Positions 21,670-30,389 of a stretch of DNA of 64,000 bases are shown one piece after another. The notes below the pieces were generated by a model. It had not been told where the DNA came from. It did no database searches and saw nothing but the letters and a program-made list of their open reading frames with translations. This stretch comes from Halobaculum sp. MBLA0143 (lineage in GTDB: Archaea; Halobacteriota; Halobacteria; Halobacteriales; Haloferacaceae). How positions within the stretch are numbered: the first letter of the stretch is position 1; the number at the start of each line of letters is the position of its first letter. Both the position numbers and the translations under genes were made by a program. The stretch covers positions 1,612,001 through 1,676,000 of the forward strand of contig NZ_JBGKAC010000001.1 of the NCBI RefSeq assembly GCF_041361465.1, given 5' to 3'.

Positions 21670-23355
21670 CTACGGGAACGGGTGGAACTCCCGTTCCAGT
21701 CGCGGCTCGAACCCCAGTTCCGCGGGCACGATCTCGGCGCGCTCGCCGAAGAACGGCTCGGCGGTGAACAACGGCTGTGCGCCGGGAGCGACGACCCGGA
21801 CGGCCTCGAAGCCGAGTTCGGCCAGATCGACCGTGGTCAGTCCGGCCGCGTACGCTCCCAGGTCGGCGTCGGCCAGCCGCGCGACGAGTTCGTCGACTCG
21901 TTCGTCGGCGGGGACGGACTCCGTCACGTCGCCGGCGTCGACCGTCGCGGGGGCGTCGACGAACTCCCGGACACTCCCGGGAAACTCCGCGTAGCGACCG
22001 ACGGCGGCCTCCTGGTCTGTGGCGCGTTCCGGCCCCATCGACTCCAGTTCCGTCCAGTTCTGGAGCGCTTCGGCGCAGGCGGCGGTCGCGGCCGCGCTGG
22101 CGTCGAACCCCGCGGCGGAGCCGAGCGCGAACCGGGGCCACTCACCGTCGCGGTGGACCGCGACGGCGACGACCGGCACGTCCACGTCCTGGGTGCAGAG
22201 CAACGGCGTGACGGTCAACGACTCCGCTCGGGCGCGTTTCCGGAGCGTCTGGAACGCCGGCGTGTCGACGACCAACTCCACCGGCTCGAACGTGGAGTAC
22301 CACGCGAGCATCGTCGCGTCGCGTTCGATCACCTCCGCGAGCCCGGCCGCGAGCGCCTCGTCCGTGCTGTTGCCCAGCCCGAGCCCGGTGGTGATCTGCG
22401 GCGCGAACTGCCGGCCGGGGGCGGGGAAGTTGACGAACGACGCCGGGAGCGCGGCGTAGCTCTCGTCTCGGAGGTCGACCCCGTCCGTCCAAGCGACGCG
22501 GTCGTCCGAGTCGGGCGCGGCGCCGTCGGGCGTGACGAACGCGGAGACGGGGACGGCGTCGATCACGCCGGCGGTAGGGGCGTGTCGGAACGACGACTCC
22601 CGGTAGACGCCGGCGGCGTACCGTTCCAGCGCCTCGCCGACCGCCTTCGCGTAGGCGGCGTTCCAGTCGCCGGCGACGCCGGCGCCGAACTCCCCGCAGC
22701 GTGCGTCCGCGAACCCGGTCGTGTCGGCGGTCGCGGCGACGTAGTACGGCACCGGGAACGAGGACTGCTCGCCCACCTCGCGGACGGGGCCGAGCCGGTC
22801 GTCGACGACCCGTTCCATCCGGGCGACGGCGTCCGACAGCGAGACCTCGCGGTGGCCCCGCGACAGCCCGTCCGGCGACGACCGACAGCCACACCCCGGG
22901 ACGGGGAGGAACTCCCGTTCTCGACCGGACACCTCGACTACTGTGCCGCCGAGCGACTCGCCGCCCAGGAGCCGGGCGAGCCGGTGACCGGCGACGGCGC
23001 CGGCGAGCCGGGCGGTGCTGTGTGGCGGCGTCGGATCGCCGTCACGCTCTGCTCCGTCCGTGCCGGCGGCCACGCGGGCACGGAGACAGTCCGGGCAGGC
23101 GCTCGTCTCGGAGAAGACGCTGACTGCGGCGTCGAGGTCGAGCCGACGGCCGCCGAGCCCGCCGAACTCGACGGTGACGAGTGTGGCGGGTGTCGCGGCG
23201 TCGAACCGGTCGGCGCCGACCGGGCCGGCGACGACGGCCGCGGAGAACCGTTCGAGCGCCGTCGGCTCCGCCGTGACCGTCGTCGCGTCCGTCTCGGAGA
23301 GGGCCGCGGCGACGGGCTCCGTCACGGTCGCCGGACCGACGAGGGCGACTTCCAT
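21670..23355 (-). CDS. YcaO-domain protein, SagD/TOMM-cyclodehydratase-like
   Basis: 561 residues from an ATG at 23355. YcaO proteins use ATP to activate peptide amide bonds, making azolines or thioamides, for example in thiazole/oxazole-modified microcins. The YcaO core spans about residues 165-530, with the family signature AYAKAVGEALERYAAG and AAGLAEVIERDATMLAWY. The N-terminal 160 residues contain CPDC (Cys87, Cys90) and CGC (Cys155, Cys157), a possible zinc site of the kind in fused cyclodehydratase partners. The C-terminus ends HPFP, recalling the PxPxP tail of azoline-forming YcaOs. No dehydrogenase, obvious precursor or transporter is adjacent. It converges on arsA across the accessory island, and its 3' end is partly duplicated there. 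Confidence 0.85.
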   Translation of the reverse strand: MEVALVGPATVTEPVAAALSETDATTVTAEPTALERFSAAVVAGPVGADRFDAATPATLVTVEFGGLGGRRLDLDAAVSVFSETSACPDCLRARVAAGTDGAERDGDPTPPHSTARLAGAVAGHRLARLLGGESLGGTVVEVSGREREFLPVPGCGCRSSPDGLSRGHREVSLSDAVARMERVVDDRLGPVREVGEQSSFPVPYYVAATADTTGFADARCGEFGAGVAGDWNAAYAKAVGEALERYAAGVYRESSFRHAPTAGVIDAVPVSAFVTPDGAAPDSDDRVAWTDGVDLRDESYAALPASFVNFPAPGRQFAPQITTGLGLGNSTDEALAAGLAEVIERDATMLAWYSTFEPVELVVDTPAFQTLRKRARAESLTVTPLLCTQDVDVPVVAVAVHRDGEWPRFALGSAAGFDASAAATAACAEALQNWTELESMGPERATDQEAAVGRYAEFPGSVREFVDAPATVDAGDVTESVPADERVDELVARLADADLGAYAAGLTTVDLAELGFEAVRVVAPGAQPLFTAEPFFGERAEIVPAELGFEPRLEREFHPFP

Positions 23356-23451
23356 ACCGGACCGGGTGGGCCGCGACGGGAAAAGACACCGACTCTCCGT
23401 GGTCGACACCACACCGGTCGACTGTGCGACGACCCGTGGCGCGTCGCCGGA

Positions 23452-24270
23452 CTACTCCACGATCGACTGGACGACCCCCGCGAGCTCCTCGCTGGAGGCC
23501 TCCTTCAGCCGGTCGTCACCGAACTTCAGGCGGAGCCGCGGGCGACCGACGTCGATGGGCACCTTCTCCGTGTCGATGATCCCGACGTCTTCGAGCCGGG
23601 TCTTCGTGCGGGAGAAGGTGGCCTTGCTGGCGATGCCGACGTCCTCGCCCCACTTCGAGATGTCGTACAACAGCGCCTCGTTCTTCGCAGCGACGAGCAA
23701 CGAGATCGTCACCTCGTCTAACCCCTCCCCGTCGCCACGGGCGGTCTCCAGCGACGACAGGACGGTGTCGAAGTCCGCCCGCACCGCGTCGCCGATCTGT
23801 TCGTCCATCGTCTCTCGGATGCGCGAGAGCGGGGGGGTCCGGAGGTTGAACTCCGGCGACCGCTCCCAGAGGTCGGAGTAGGTGCCGTAGGCGTCACCGA
23901 GGAAGTCGTCCTCGTCGGCCGCGAGCGCGCCCACCGTCTCCGTCGCGGTGACGATGGCGTACATGGACTCGTCGGAGACGAGCAGCGTGTTGTCCACGTC
24001 CTCCTCCAGCTCGTGGAGGGTGAGCCGCCCGTCCGCGACGAGGTCGGCGGCGTCGGCGGCGACGAGGAAGTCGTCCATCACGTCCTTCAGCAGCCGGTTG
24101 TCGGCGACGACGTTGACGGTCGGGAAGTCCGTGTCTGGCCGTGCCCCCAGCGCGATCAACGCCTCCAACACGCCCGCAGACGGACTGATCAGATACGCCT
24201 CCCCGTCCACGTCCGCCAAGGCATCCCGGAACAGTTCCTCTGTCTGCGTCTCCAGTAAATTCGACGGCAT
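23452..24270 (-). CDS. tbsP: TbsP-like transcriptional regulator (DUF5821 type)
   Basis: 272 residues from an ATG at 24270. The opening NLLETQTEELFRDALADVDG and LISPSAGVLEALIALG match a haloarchaeal family named TbsP, reported to work with TrmB in controlling gluconeogenesis. The C-terminal part (about 185-260) has a winged-helix-like segment: LLYDISKWGEDVGIASKATF, then SRTKTRLEDVGIIDTEKV. A central phosphosugar-sensing-like domain is possible. The name is from memory of the N-terminal pattern. The TATA-like region upstream supports this start over in-frame codons further upstream. It is interesting in company with gdh-gfcR and gpmI in the same window. Confidence 0.7.
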   Translation of the reverse strand: MPSNLLETQTEELFRDALADVDGEAYLISPSAGVLEALIALGARPDTDFPTVNVVADNRLLKDVMDDFLVAADAADLVADGRLTLHELEEDVDNTLLVSDESMYAIVTATETVGALAADEDDFLGDAYGTYSDLWERSPEFNLRTPPLSRIRETMDEQIGDAVRADFDTVLSSLETARGDGEGLDEVTISLLVAAKNEALLYDISKWGEDVGIASKATFSRTKTRLEDVGIIDTEKVPIDVGRPRLRLKFGDDRLKEASSEELAGVVQSIVE

Positions 24271-24298
24271 TGAGCTAACTACGGAAACGGAAGGGCCG

Positions 24299-24307
24299 TA
24301 TTTAATA
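24299..24307 (-). promoter_or_regulatory. TATA-like element upstream of tbsP
   Basis: The minus strand reads TATTAAATA, 29-37 bases before the ATG at 24270, within an AT-rich intergenic stretch (24280-24330). Confidence 0.6.
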
Positions 24308-24508
24308 CTAACGAAAAAATAGGAATCTAACGGTTCTACCGCCACATTTCGATCAGCTCGCGCTAGTATCCGCGCCACGCACGTAGTACCGCCGCGTACC
24401 GAGCCTCAGGTCGGCTCTCGTGCCGGCGCTCGCCCGTCGCCGGTCGAGGCGATCGGCCAGAACGGCCGGTCCCGGGGGTATTTTGCCTGTCGACCCCCGA
24501 CTGTCGGT

Positions 24509-25783
24509 ATGGACTACCCGCACGTCCGGGAGACCGACCCCGCCGTCGCCGAGGCGCTGACCGACGAGGTAGACAGACAACGCGACACGCTGTCGATGAT
24601 CGCCTCGGAGAACCACGTCTCGCCCGCGGTGATGGAGGCCCAGGGGAGCGCTCTCACGAACAAGTACGCGGAGGGCTACCCCGGGGCGCGTTACTACGCC
24701 GGCTGTGAGAACGCAGACGAGGTAGAGGAGTTGGCCATCTCGCGCGCGAAGAAGCTGTGGGGCGCAGACCACGTCAACGTCCAGCCTCACTCCGGCACGC
24801 AGGCGAACCAGGCGGTGTACTTCACCATCCTGGAGCCGGGCGACAAGATCCTCTCGCTGGACCTCAATCACGGCGGCCACCTGAGCCACGGCCACAAGGC
24901 CAACTTCACCGGACAGCTGTACGATGTCCAGCAGTACGAGGTCGACCCGGAGACGGGCTACCTGGACTACGACGGGCTGCGAGACCACGCCGAGTCGTTC
25001 GACCCGGACGTGATCGTCTCCGGCTACTCCGCGTACCCCCGCGAGGTGGAGTTCGGCCGGATCCAGACGGTCGCGGACGCCGTCGACGCGTACCACCTCG
25101 CCGACATGGCCCACATCACCGGGCTCGTCGCCGCCGGCGTCCACGAGTCGCCCGTGGGTGAGGCGGACTTCGTCACCGGCTCCACACACAAGACGATCCG
25201 AGCCGGCCGCGGCGGGATCGTCATGTGCGACGAGGAGCACGCCGACGACATCGACGCCGCGGTGTTCCCCGGCGGCCAGGGTGGCCCGTTGATGCACAAC
25301 GTCGCCGGCAAGGCCGTCGGGTTCCGGGAGGCGCTCGAGCCGGAGTTCCGCTCGTACGCCGAGCAGGTGGTCGACAACGCCCGGACGCTGGCCGACAGCT
25401 TCGCCGACCAGGGGCTGTCCGTGGTCTCCGGCGGGACGGACACCCACCTCGTCCTCGTGGACCTCCGGGAGTCACACCCGGACGTCACCGGCGGCGACGC
25501 CGAAGACGCCCTCACGGACGCCGGAATCGTCCTCAACGCCAACACGGTGCCCGGGGAGACCCGATCACCGTTCGATCCGTCCGGCATCCGCGCCGGCACC
25601 GCCGCGCTCACCACTCGTGGGTTCGGCGAGGCGGAACTCCGCGAGGTCGGCGAGCTGATCGCCCGTGTCGTCGACGCCCACGACGACGAGAGCGTGATCG
25701 CCGACGTGCGCGACCGCGTCGACGAACTCACAGACGAGTTCCCGCTGTACGAGGACGGCGAGAACTTCCCGACGCCGGAGTGA
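24509..25783 (+). CDS. glyA: Serine hydroxymethyltransferase
   Basis: 424 residues, usual length. It interconverts serine and glycine with transfer of the one-carbon unit to tetrahydrofolate. PLP motifs are clear: SMIASENHVSPAVMEAQGSA at the start, NKYAEGYPGARYYAGC, VQPHSGTQANQAVYF, and GSTHKTIRAGRGG with the Schiff-base lysine. A TATA-like TATTTT at 24479-24484 lies 25-30 bases before the ATG, so the message is probably near-leaderless. It is followed by folD, the next enzyme for the same cofactor pool, though folD has its own promoter. Confidence 0.97.
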   Translation: MDYPHVRETDPAVAEALTDEVDRQRDTLSMIASENHVSPAVMEAQGSALTNKYAEGYPGARYYAGCENADEVEELAISRAKKLWGADHVNVQPHSGTQANQAVYFTILEPGDKILSLDLNHGGHLSHGHKANFTGQLYDVQQYEVDPETGYLDYDGLRDHAESFDPDVIVSGYSAYPREVEFGRIQTVADAVDAYHLADMAHITGLVAAGVHESPVGEADFVTGSTHKTIRAGRGGIVMCDEEHADDIDAAVFPGGQGGPLMHNVAGKAVGFREALEPEFRSYAEQVVDNARTLADSFADQGLSVVSGGTDTHLVLVDLRESHPDVTGGDAEDALTDAGIVLNANTVPGETRSPFDPSGIRAGTAALTTRGFGEAELREVGELIARVVDAHDDESVIADVRDRVDELTDEFPLYEDGENFPTPE

Positions 25784-25870
25784 CGACGGTCACCACGCTG
25801 TCGCCGCCTCTGTTGGAAGATCGTGCCCAAACACCCGTCTCTCGTCTCTATTCTGTACACGTATCCGCAG

Positions 25871-25877
25871 ATTTATG
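25871..25877 (+). promoter_or_regulatory. TATA box for folD
   Basis: ATTTATG lies 25-31 bases before the GTG at 25902. The spacing decides that start for folD over the in-frame codon at 25875, which would place the TATA box at the start codon. Confidence 0.65.
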
Positions 25878-25901
25878 CGGCCCGCGAGAGGAGACACGCC
25901 C

Positions 25902-26789
25902 GTGACACAGATCATCGACGGCGAGGCGCTGGCGGGAGAGATCCGCGAGGGGGTCGCCGACGCGGTCGCGGCGTTCGAGTCCGAGGGGGTCACGCCGGGG
26001 CTGGCGACCGTCCTGATGGAGGCGGACCCGGCCTCCGAGACGTACGTGAACATGAAGCAACGCGACTGCGAGGAGGTGGGGATCGACGGGATCCACGTCG
26101 AGGTGGACGCGGACGCTCCCGAGGCGGCGCTGTTCGATCGGATCGACGAGCTGAACGACGACGACGGCGTCCACGGGATCCTCGTCCAGATGCCGGTGCC
26201 GGACCACGTCGACGAACGGGCGGCCCAGGCGGCCGTCGACCCGGCGAAAGACGTCGACGGGTTCAACCCGGAGAACGTCGGTCGGCTGGTGGCCGGCGAG
26301 CCACGGTTCCGGCCGTGTACGCCGTTCGGCATCCAACGGCTGCTGGCGGACGCCGGCGTCGAGACGGCCGGTGCGGACGTGGTCGTCGTCGGGCGGTCGA
26401 ACATCGTCGGCCGGCCGTTGGCGAACCTGCTCACGCGGCGGGCCGACGACGGCAACGCGACCGTGACGATCTGTCACTCGAAGACGGCGGACCTGGCGGC
26501 ACACACGCGACGCGCAGATGTCGTGGTCGCGGCGGCGGGGGTCCCGGAGCTGATCGGCCGCGAGGAGGTCACTCCGGAGACGACCGTCGTCGACGTGGGG
26601 ATCAACCGGGTGGAGCGGGACGGGGAGTCGACGCTCGTCGGCGACGCCGACTTCGAGGCGTTGGACGGCTACGTCGACGCGATCACGCCCGTCCCGGGCG
26701 GCGTCGGCCCGATGACCCGCGCGATGCTGCTGTACAACACCGTACTCGCGGCCCGTCGCCAGACCGGCCTGGACGTGCCGCTGCCGTAG
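25902..26789 (+). CDS. folD: Methylenetetrahydrofolate dehydrogenase / cyclohydrolase
   Basis: 295 residues from a GTG with a TATA box at the right distance. It oxidises 5,10-methylene-THF to methenyl-THF and hydrolyses that to 10-formyl-THF. Signature segments are SETYVNMKQRDCEEVGI (with the catalytic Lys in the YVNMK position), GILVQMPVPDHVDE, AKDVDGFNPENVGRL, the nucleotide-binding VVVGRSNIVGRPLANLL and ITPVPGGVGPMTRAML. With GlyA and FolCP it forms the one-carbon set of this window. Confidence 0.96.
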   Translation: MTQIIDGEALAGEIREGVADAVAAFESEGVTPGLATVLMEADPASETYVNMKQRDCEEVGIDGIHVEVDADAPEAALFDRIDELNDDDGVHGILVQMPVPDHVDERAAQAAVDPAKDVDGFNPENVGRLVAGEPRFRPCTPFGIQRLLADAGVETAGADVVVVGRSNIVGRPLANLLTRRADDGNATVTICHSKTADLAAHTRRADVVVAAAGVPELIGREEVTPETTVVDVGINRVERDGESTLVGDADFEALDGYVDAITPVPGGVGPMTRAMLLYNTVLAARRQTGLDVPLP

Positions 26790-26832
26790 GCGACGGCCTC
26801 CGACGCGCCACCGCGCCCGCGAGACGACGGCC

Positions 26833-27534
26833 TCACTTCGTCGTCAACTGCTCGCGCGCTCGATCCAACGCCTCGTCGTCGTCGCCGGCGACGTGGCGCC
26901 ACACCTCGCGGGCGGCCGCGACGAGCGCGTCCGCCTCCGTCGGCTCCACGTCCCCCTGGAGCGCCTCGGCTCGTTTCGCGCGGTCCCGCACCGTCGACAG
27001 CACGGCCGCCAACGCCCCCGTCGGCTCGGTCACTGTCGTCACCTCCGAGCGGTACTGGAGGACCGCCCGAGCGGCCGCGAGTCCGCGGGCCGGCCGGAGC
27101 CGCCGGGGGACCTCCGCCGCCGACGGTCGCTCGCCGGTGTCTGCGGCCCGCAGCAACGAGACGACGTACAGCCGCTCCGGGTCCGTCGGCTCCCGCAGCC
27201 GCGAGAAGATGTCCGCGGCCTGACGCAGTTCCGCCGCCACGAGGTAGGCTTCGTCCAACGCCCGTAGCTCCCCACCACGCAGGAACCCCCGGGTTGCGAG
27301 GTACGAGCGACAGCGTTCCTCCAGGTCGTCCGTCAGCTCCGACAACGGCGTCTCGTCCACCTCGACGAGCAGGTCCGTCAGCTCCAGGTCCTCGTGGCCG
27401 TCCGTGTGGTGCTCCCGGTCGCCGCTCCCGACGCTCTCCAGGCTGCCACACTCCGGACACTCGATCGACCCCGTCTCGAAGTACGACCACCGGTTGTCAC
27501 ACGACTTACACTCGCGTCGACCCCGGATCTCCAT
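26833..27534 (-). CDS. Zinc-ribbon protein, conserved in haloarchaea
   Basis: 233 residues from an ATG at 27534. The N-terminus has a four-cysteine zinc ribbon, CKSCDNRW and CPECGS, with the TFIIB-like spacing. The remainder is mostly helical with repeated leucine/alanine/arginine patterns (LVAAELRQAADIFSRL, ARAVLQYRSEV) and no catalytic motif. The family corresponds, I believe, to an uncharacterised haloarchaeal DUF. A nucleic-acid or protein interaction role is a reasonable guess from the ribbon. It converges with folD. Confidence 0.65.
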   Translation of the reverse strand: MEIRGRRECKSCDNRWSYFETGSIECPECGSLESVGSGDREHHTDGHEDLELTDLLVEVDETPLSELTDDLEERCRSYLATRGFLRGGELRALDEAYLVAAELRQAADIFSRLREPTDPERLYVVSLLRAADTGERPSAAEVPRRLRPARGLAAARAVLQYRSEVTTVTEPTGALAAVLSTVRDRAKRAEALQGDVEPTEADALVAAAREVWRHVAGDDDEALDRAREQLTTK

Positions 27535-27583
27535 ACGGCCCCGTTGGTGCGCCCGCCTCAAATGCACCGAGGTTCTCGGCGTC

Positions 27584-28663
27584 TCACCGCAGGGTCGGGT
27601 CGTACTCCGGGTCGTAGTCGGCGTCGGCGTCGTCCAGCGTCTGCACCACGTCGTCGTGGTCGAAGTCGACCGTGCCCCCGGCAGAGAACGTGTCCGTCCG
27701 GGTGGCGGTGTCCTCGCGTAGGGCGCCGCCGTACACCCCGGAGGAGAACGGGGCGACAGCGTTGCCGAACGCGTCCAGCACGTCCGCGAAGAAGTGTGCC
27801 CGTGCGGCTTCCACCTCCTCGCGGTAGTCGTCCGGGTCGTCGGCGATCGGCTCGTCTGCGTTCCCCTTCCGGACGGCCCAGAGGTGTCTGGCGTAGTCGT
27901 ACCGTGCCCGGGCGGTGCGGCGGATGACCCCTCCCATCTGTCGGTCCAGGTCGTCGCCCGGCACCGCCTCGTGGCCGTAGTTGACGAACAACCCGTCGCC
28001 GGCGAGCCGTCGGAGCGGCCCGGGCGCCAACAGGTCCACCCGGATCACCCGGTCGCCGTCCGGGACGACCGCCGTCGGCTCGTCGTCGTCGCCGACGGCC
28101 ACCCCTCGGCTGGGGTCTTCGGCCAGCCTGTTGGCCGCCCGGAGCGCGAGGAGGTGGAGCGACTCCATGGCACCTCCCTCTTCGAGTGGCCCAGACAACG
28201 GCGGCTCGTAGCTGTCGGCGTCGAACGTCACGACGGGGTCGGCGTCCGCCCGCGGGACGCCGTCGTCGTCGCAGTCCGTGGCGTCGTAGATCCGGAGCCT
28301 GACGGCCGCCGACAGCGCCGGCAACACGTCCACCGCCACCGGCACGGCCAGGAACGGGTGGAGCTCTCGGTTCGTGACGGCGAACAGGTGGTAGGTGGTG
28401 AACTGTCGGAACCGCTCGCCCATCTTCCCCAGCGTCGCCTCCGTCAGCGGGCCGGCCGTCTCCAGCCAGTGAGGGGTGTGGACCTCCTGTGGGAACCGGT
28501 TGCGTCGGAGGTACTTCTCGAACCGCTCGTGGAGCCGACCCACGGGGAGAAACTCCGTCGTTCGGTACACTTTGAACCGGCGGCTCCCGGTCCCCCGTGT
28601 CGTCTGCTGGAACAGCATCAGCGCTTCCGACTCCATCGCGTCTGTCTCTCGTCGGGCTGTCAC
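27584..28663 (-). CDS. Conserved haloarchaeal protein of unknown function
   Basis: 359 residues from a GTG at 28663; an ATG at 28636 is also possible. No signal peptide, membrane helix or recognisable motif. The sequence is acidic and soluble, with aromatic-rich early segments (RRFKVYRTTEFLPVGRLHER, FRQFTTYHLFAVTNRELHPF). The later part is DUF-like, with RYDYARHLWAVRKGNAD and a tail of acidic residues. It starts 22 bases after the potassium-channel stop on the same strand, so co-transcription is likely. That hints at, but does not prove, a link to ion homeostasis. Confidence 0.6.
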   Translation of the reverse strand: MTARRETDAMESEALMLFQQTTRGTGSRRFKVYRTTEFLPVGRLHERFEKYLRRNRFPQEVHTPHWLETAGPLTEATLGKMGERFRQFTTYHLFAVTNRELHPFLAVPVAVDVLPALSAAVRLRIYDATDCDDDGVPRADADPVVTFDADSYEPPLSGPLEEGGAMESLHLLALRAANRLAEDPSRGVAVGDDDEPTAVVPDGDRVIRVDLLAPGPLRRLAGDGLFVNYGHEAVPGDDLDRQMGGVIRRTARARYDYARHLWAVRKGNADEPIADDPDDYREEVEAARAHFFADVLDAFGNAVAPFSSGVYGGALREDTATRTDTFSAGGTVDFDHDDVVQTLDDADADYDPEYDPTLR

Positions 28664-28684
28664 GGACTAAACCGTTTCCACTGC

Positions 28685-30319
28685 TCACCCGAGCAGTCGA
28701 TTGAACTCGTTCGTCCCCTCGTCCGTGCCGGCGATTATCAGGTCGTCGTCCGTCTCGACGCGGAACGTCGGGCCCACGTTCGTCACCACCTCGCCGGCCC
28801 GTTCGACGGCGACGACCGTACAGCCGGTCCGGGCACGCACGTCGGCGTCACCCAGCGTCCGGCCGACGAGCCCCGGCGCCTTCGTCCGGATCACGTCCAC
28901 CTGCGTGTCCGGCGACAGCACGTCCTCGTCGTCGAGCACGGCCGAGGCGATCATCCGCCCCGTGACGGACGCCAGCGACAGGACGTAGTCCGCGCCGGCC
29001 CGGTACACCTTCCCCGTCGCCTCCGGCCGCTCCACCCGGGCGACCACCTCCGTCTCGTCCGTCAGGTCCCGGACGACGAGCGTCGTGAACTCCGCGGTCG
29101 TGTCCTCCGGCAGCGCCAACACGACCGAGCGGGCGTCGGCGACCCCGGCTTCCCTGATCACGTCCTGGTCCGTCGCGTCGCCGACCACGTCCACGCCCGG
29201 CCGTTCGACCACGTCGACGACCGTGTGGTCGATATCTGCCTCCGCGAGCGCGGCCGCCACTCGTTGGCCCACCTCGCCGTAGCCGAGCACCACCGTCTCT
29301 CCGGGCGTGAACTGGCGCATCTCCGACACTGCCACCTCCCGGAGCTCCCGTAGTTGGTCGCGGCGTCCAGTGACGAGCAACACGGTCGATCCGTCCAACG
29401 GGACGGACGGCGGCGGCGGACTCTTGAAGTCGCCTCTGAGCCACGCACCGACGACGTTCACGCCCGTCTGTTCCCGGATGCCGCTCTCGGCCAGCGTCTG
29501 ACCGATCATCTCGCTCTCCCGCGACAAGGGGAGCTCTGCGATGTCGAAGTCCTCGCCTAACTCCACGGTGTCACCCAGGTCCGTCGTCACGCCGGTCGTC
29601 AGCTTCCGGGCGAGACTCTCACCCAACAGTCGCCGCGGGGACAGCACCTCGTCTGCGCCCGCGAGTCGGTGGTAACGGGCCCGGTCGGGCTCCTCGACGA
29701 CGCTGACGATCTGGACGTCCTCCGCCAGTTCCTTGGCCGTGAGGACGATGCTCGTGTCGACCGTGTCGGACACGTCCGCGACGACCGCACGGGCCGCGTC
29801 GATCCGCGCCCCCTCCAGCCCCGCCACCGTGTTCGGCTCCGCGTGGATCACGCGGTAGCCGTCCTCGTACAGCTCCGTCGCCCGCTCGCGGTCCGGCTCC
29901 ACCAGAACGTACGGCTGTTCGACCGCGTCCAACTCCGAGATCAGCGTGTCCGACCGCGGGTTGTGTGTGCAGATGACGACGTGGTCGGACACGTCCCCGT
30001 CCAGGGCCGTCGGGACGGACGTGGCGATGGCCGACTCCAACAACGGGAACACGAGCGCCGGCAGTGCCAGGAAGATCAACACGACCCCGGTGACGTTCAT
30101 GCTGATCACGAGCAGTCGCATCGCGTCCGTCGTCCACGGCGCGTCCGAGCCGTAGCCGGTCGTGCTGAACGTCTCCACCACCACCCGGGCCGCGTGGAGG
30201 AACGGCACCGGCTCCCCGTCGAACGCGGACATCCCGTAGTCGTACAACAGGGTGTACCCCAGCATGACGGCCACGACGGCGGCGACGTACCACGCCGTCC
30301 GTCGCTGCCAAGAATCCAT
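28685..30319 (-). CDS. Potassium channel with two RCK (TrkA-N/TrkA-C) domain pairs
   Basis: 544 residues. The N-terminus has two membrane helices (about 10-27 and 68-92) around a pore loop with the selectivity filter FSTTGYGSD. Two RCK units follow. The first begins DHVVICTHNPRSDTLISEL; the second, GETVVLGYGEVGQRVAAALA, has a better nucleotide-binding glycine motif. TrkA-C-type segments follow each. This is an MthK/Kch-like channel carrying both RCK domains of the gating ring in one chain. The first RCK lacks the full GxGxxG motif, so nucleotide or ion sensing may depend on the second. In a salt-in organism it would govern K+ flux across the membrane. Confidence 0.88.
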   Translation of the reverse strand: MDSWQRRTAWYVAAVVAVMLGYTLLYDYGMSAFDGEPVPFLHAARVVVETFSTTGYGSDAPWTTDAMRLLVISMNVTGVVLIFLALPALVFPLLESAIATSVPTALDGDVSDHVVICTHNPRSDTLISELDAVEQPYVLVEPDRERATELYEDGYRVIHAEPNTVAGLEGARIDAARAVVADVSDTVDTSIVLTAKELAEDVQIVSVVEEPDRARYHRLAGADEVLSPRRLLGESLARKLTTGVTTDLGDTVELGEDFDIAELPLSRESEMIGQTLAESGIREQTGVNVVGAWLRGDFKSPPPPSVPLDGSTVLLVTGRRDQLRELREVAVSEMRQFTPGETVVLGYGEVGQRVAAALAEADIDHTVVDVVERPGVDVVGDATDQDVIREAGVADARSVVLALPEDTTAEFTTLVVRDLTDETEVVARVERPEATGKVYRAGADYVLSLASVTGRMIASAVLDDEDVLSPDTQVDVIRTKAPGLVGRTLGDADVRARTGCTVVAVERAGEVVTNVGPTFRVETDDDLIIAGTDEGTNEFNRLLG

Positions 30320-30389
30320 GTTCGAACCCTCGCCGCCGTCGTGTAAAACGGTTCTGTGACGACCTCGCCGCCCGCTCCGAGTCGGCGGC

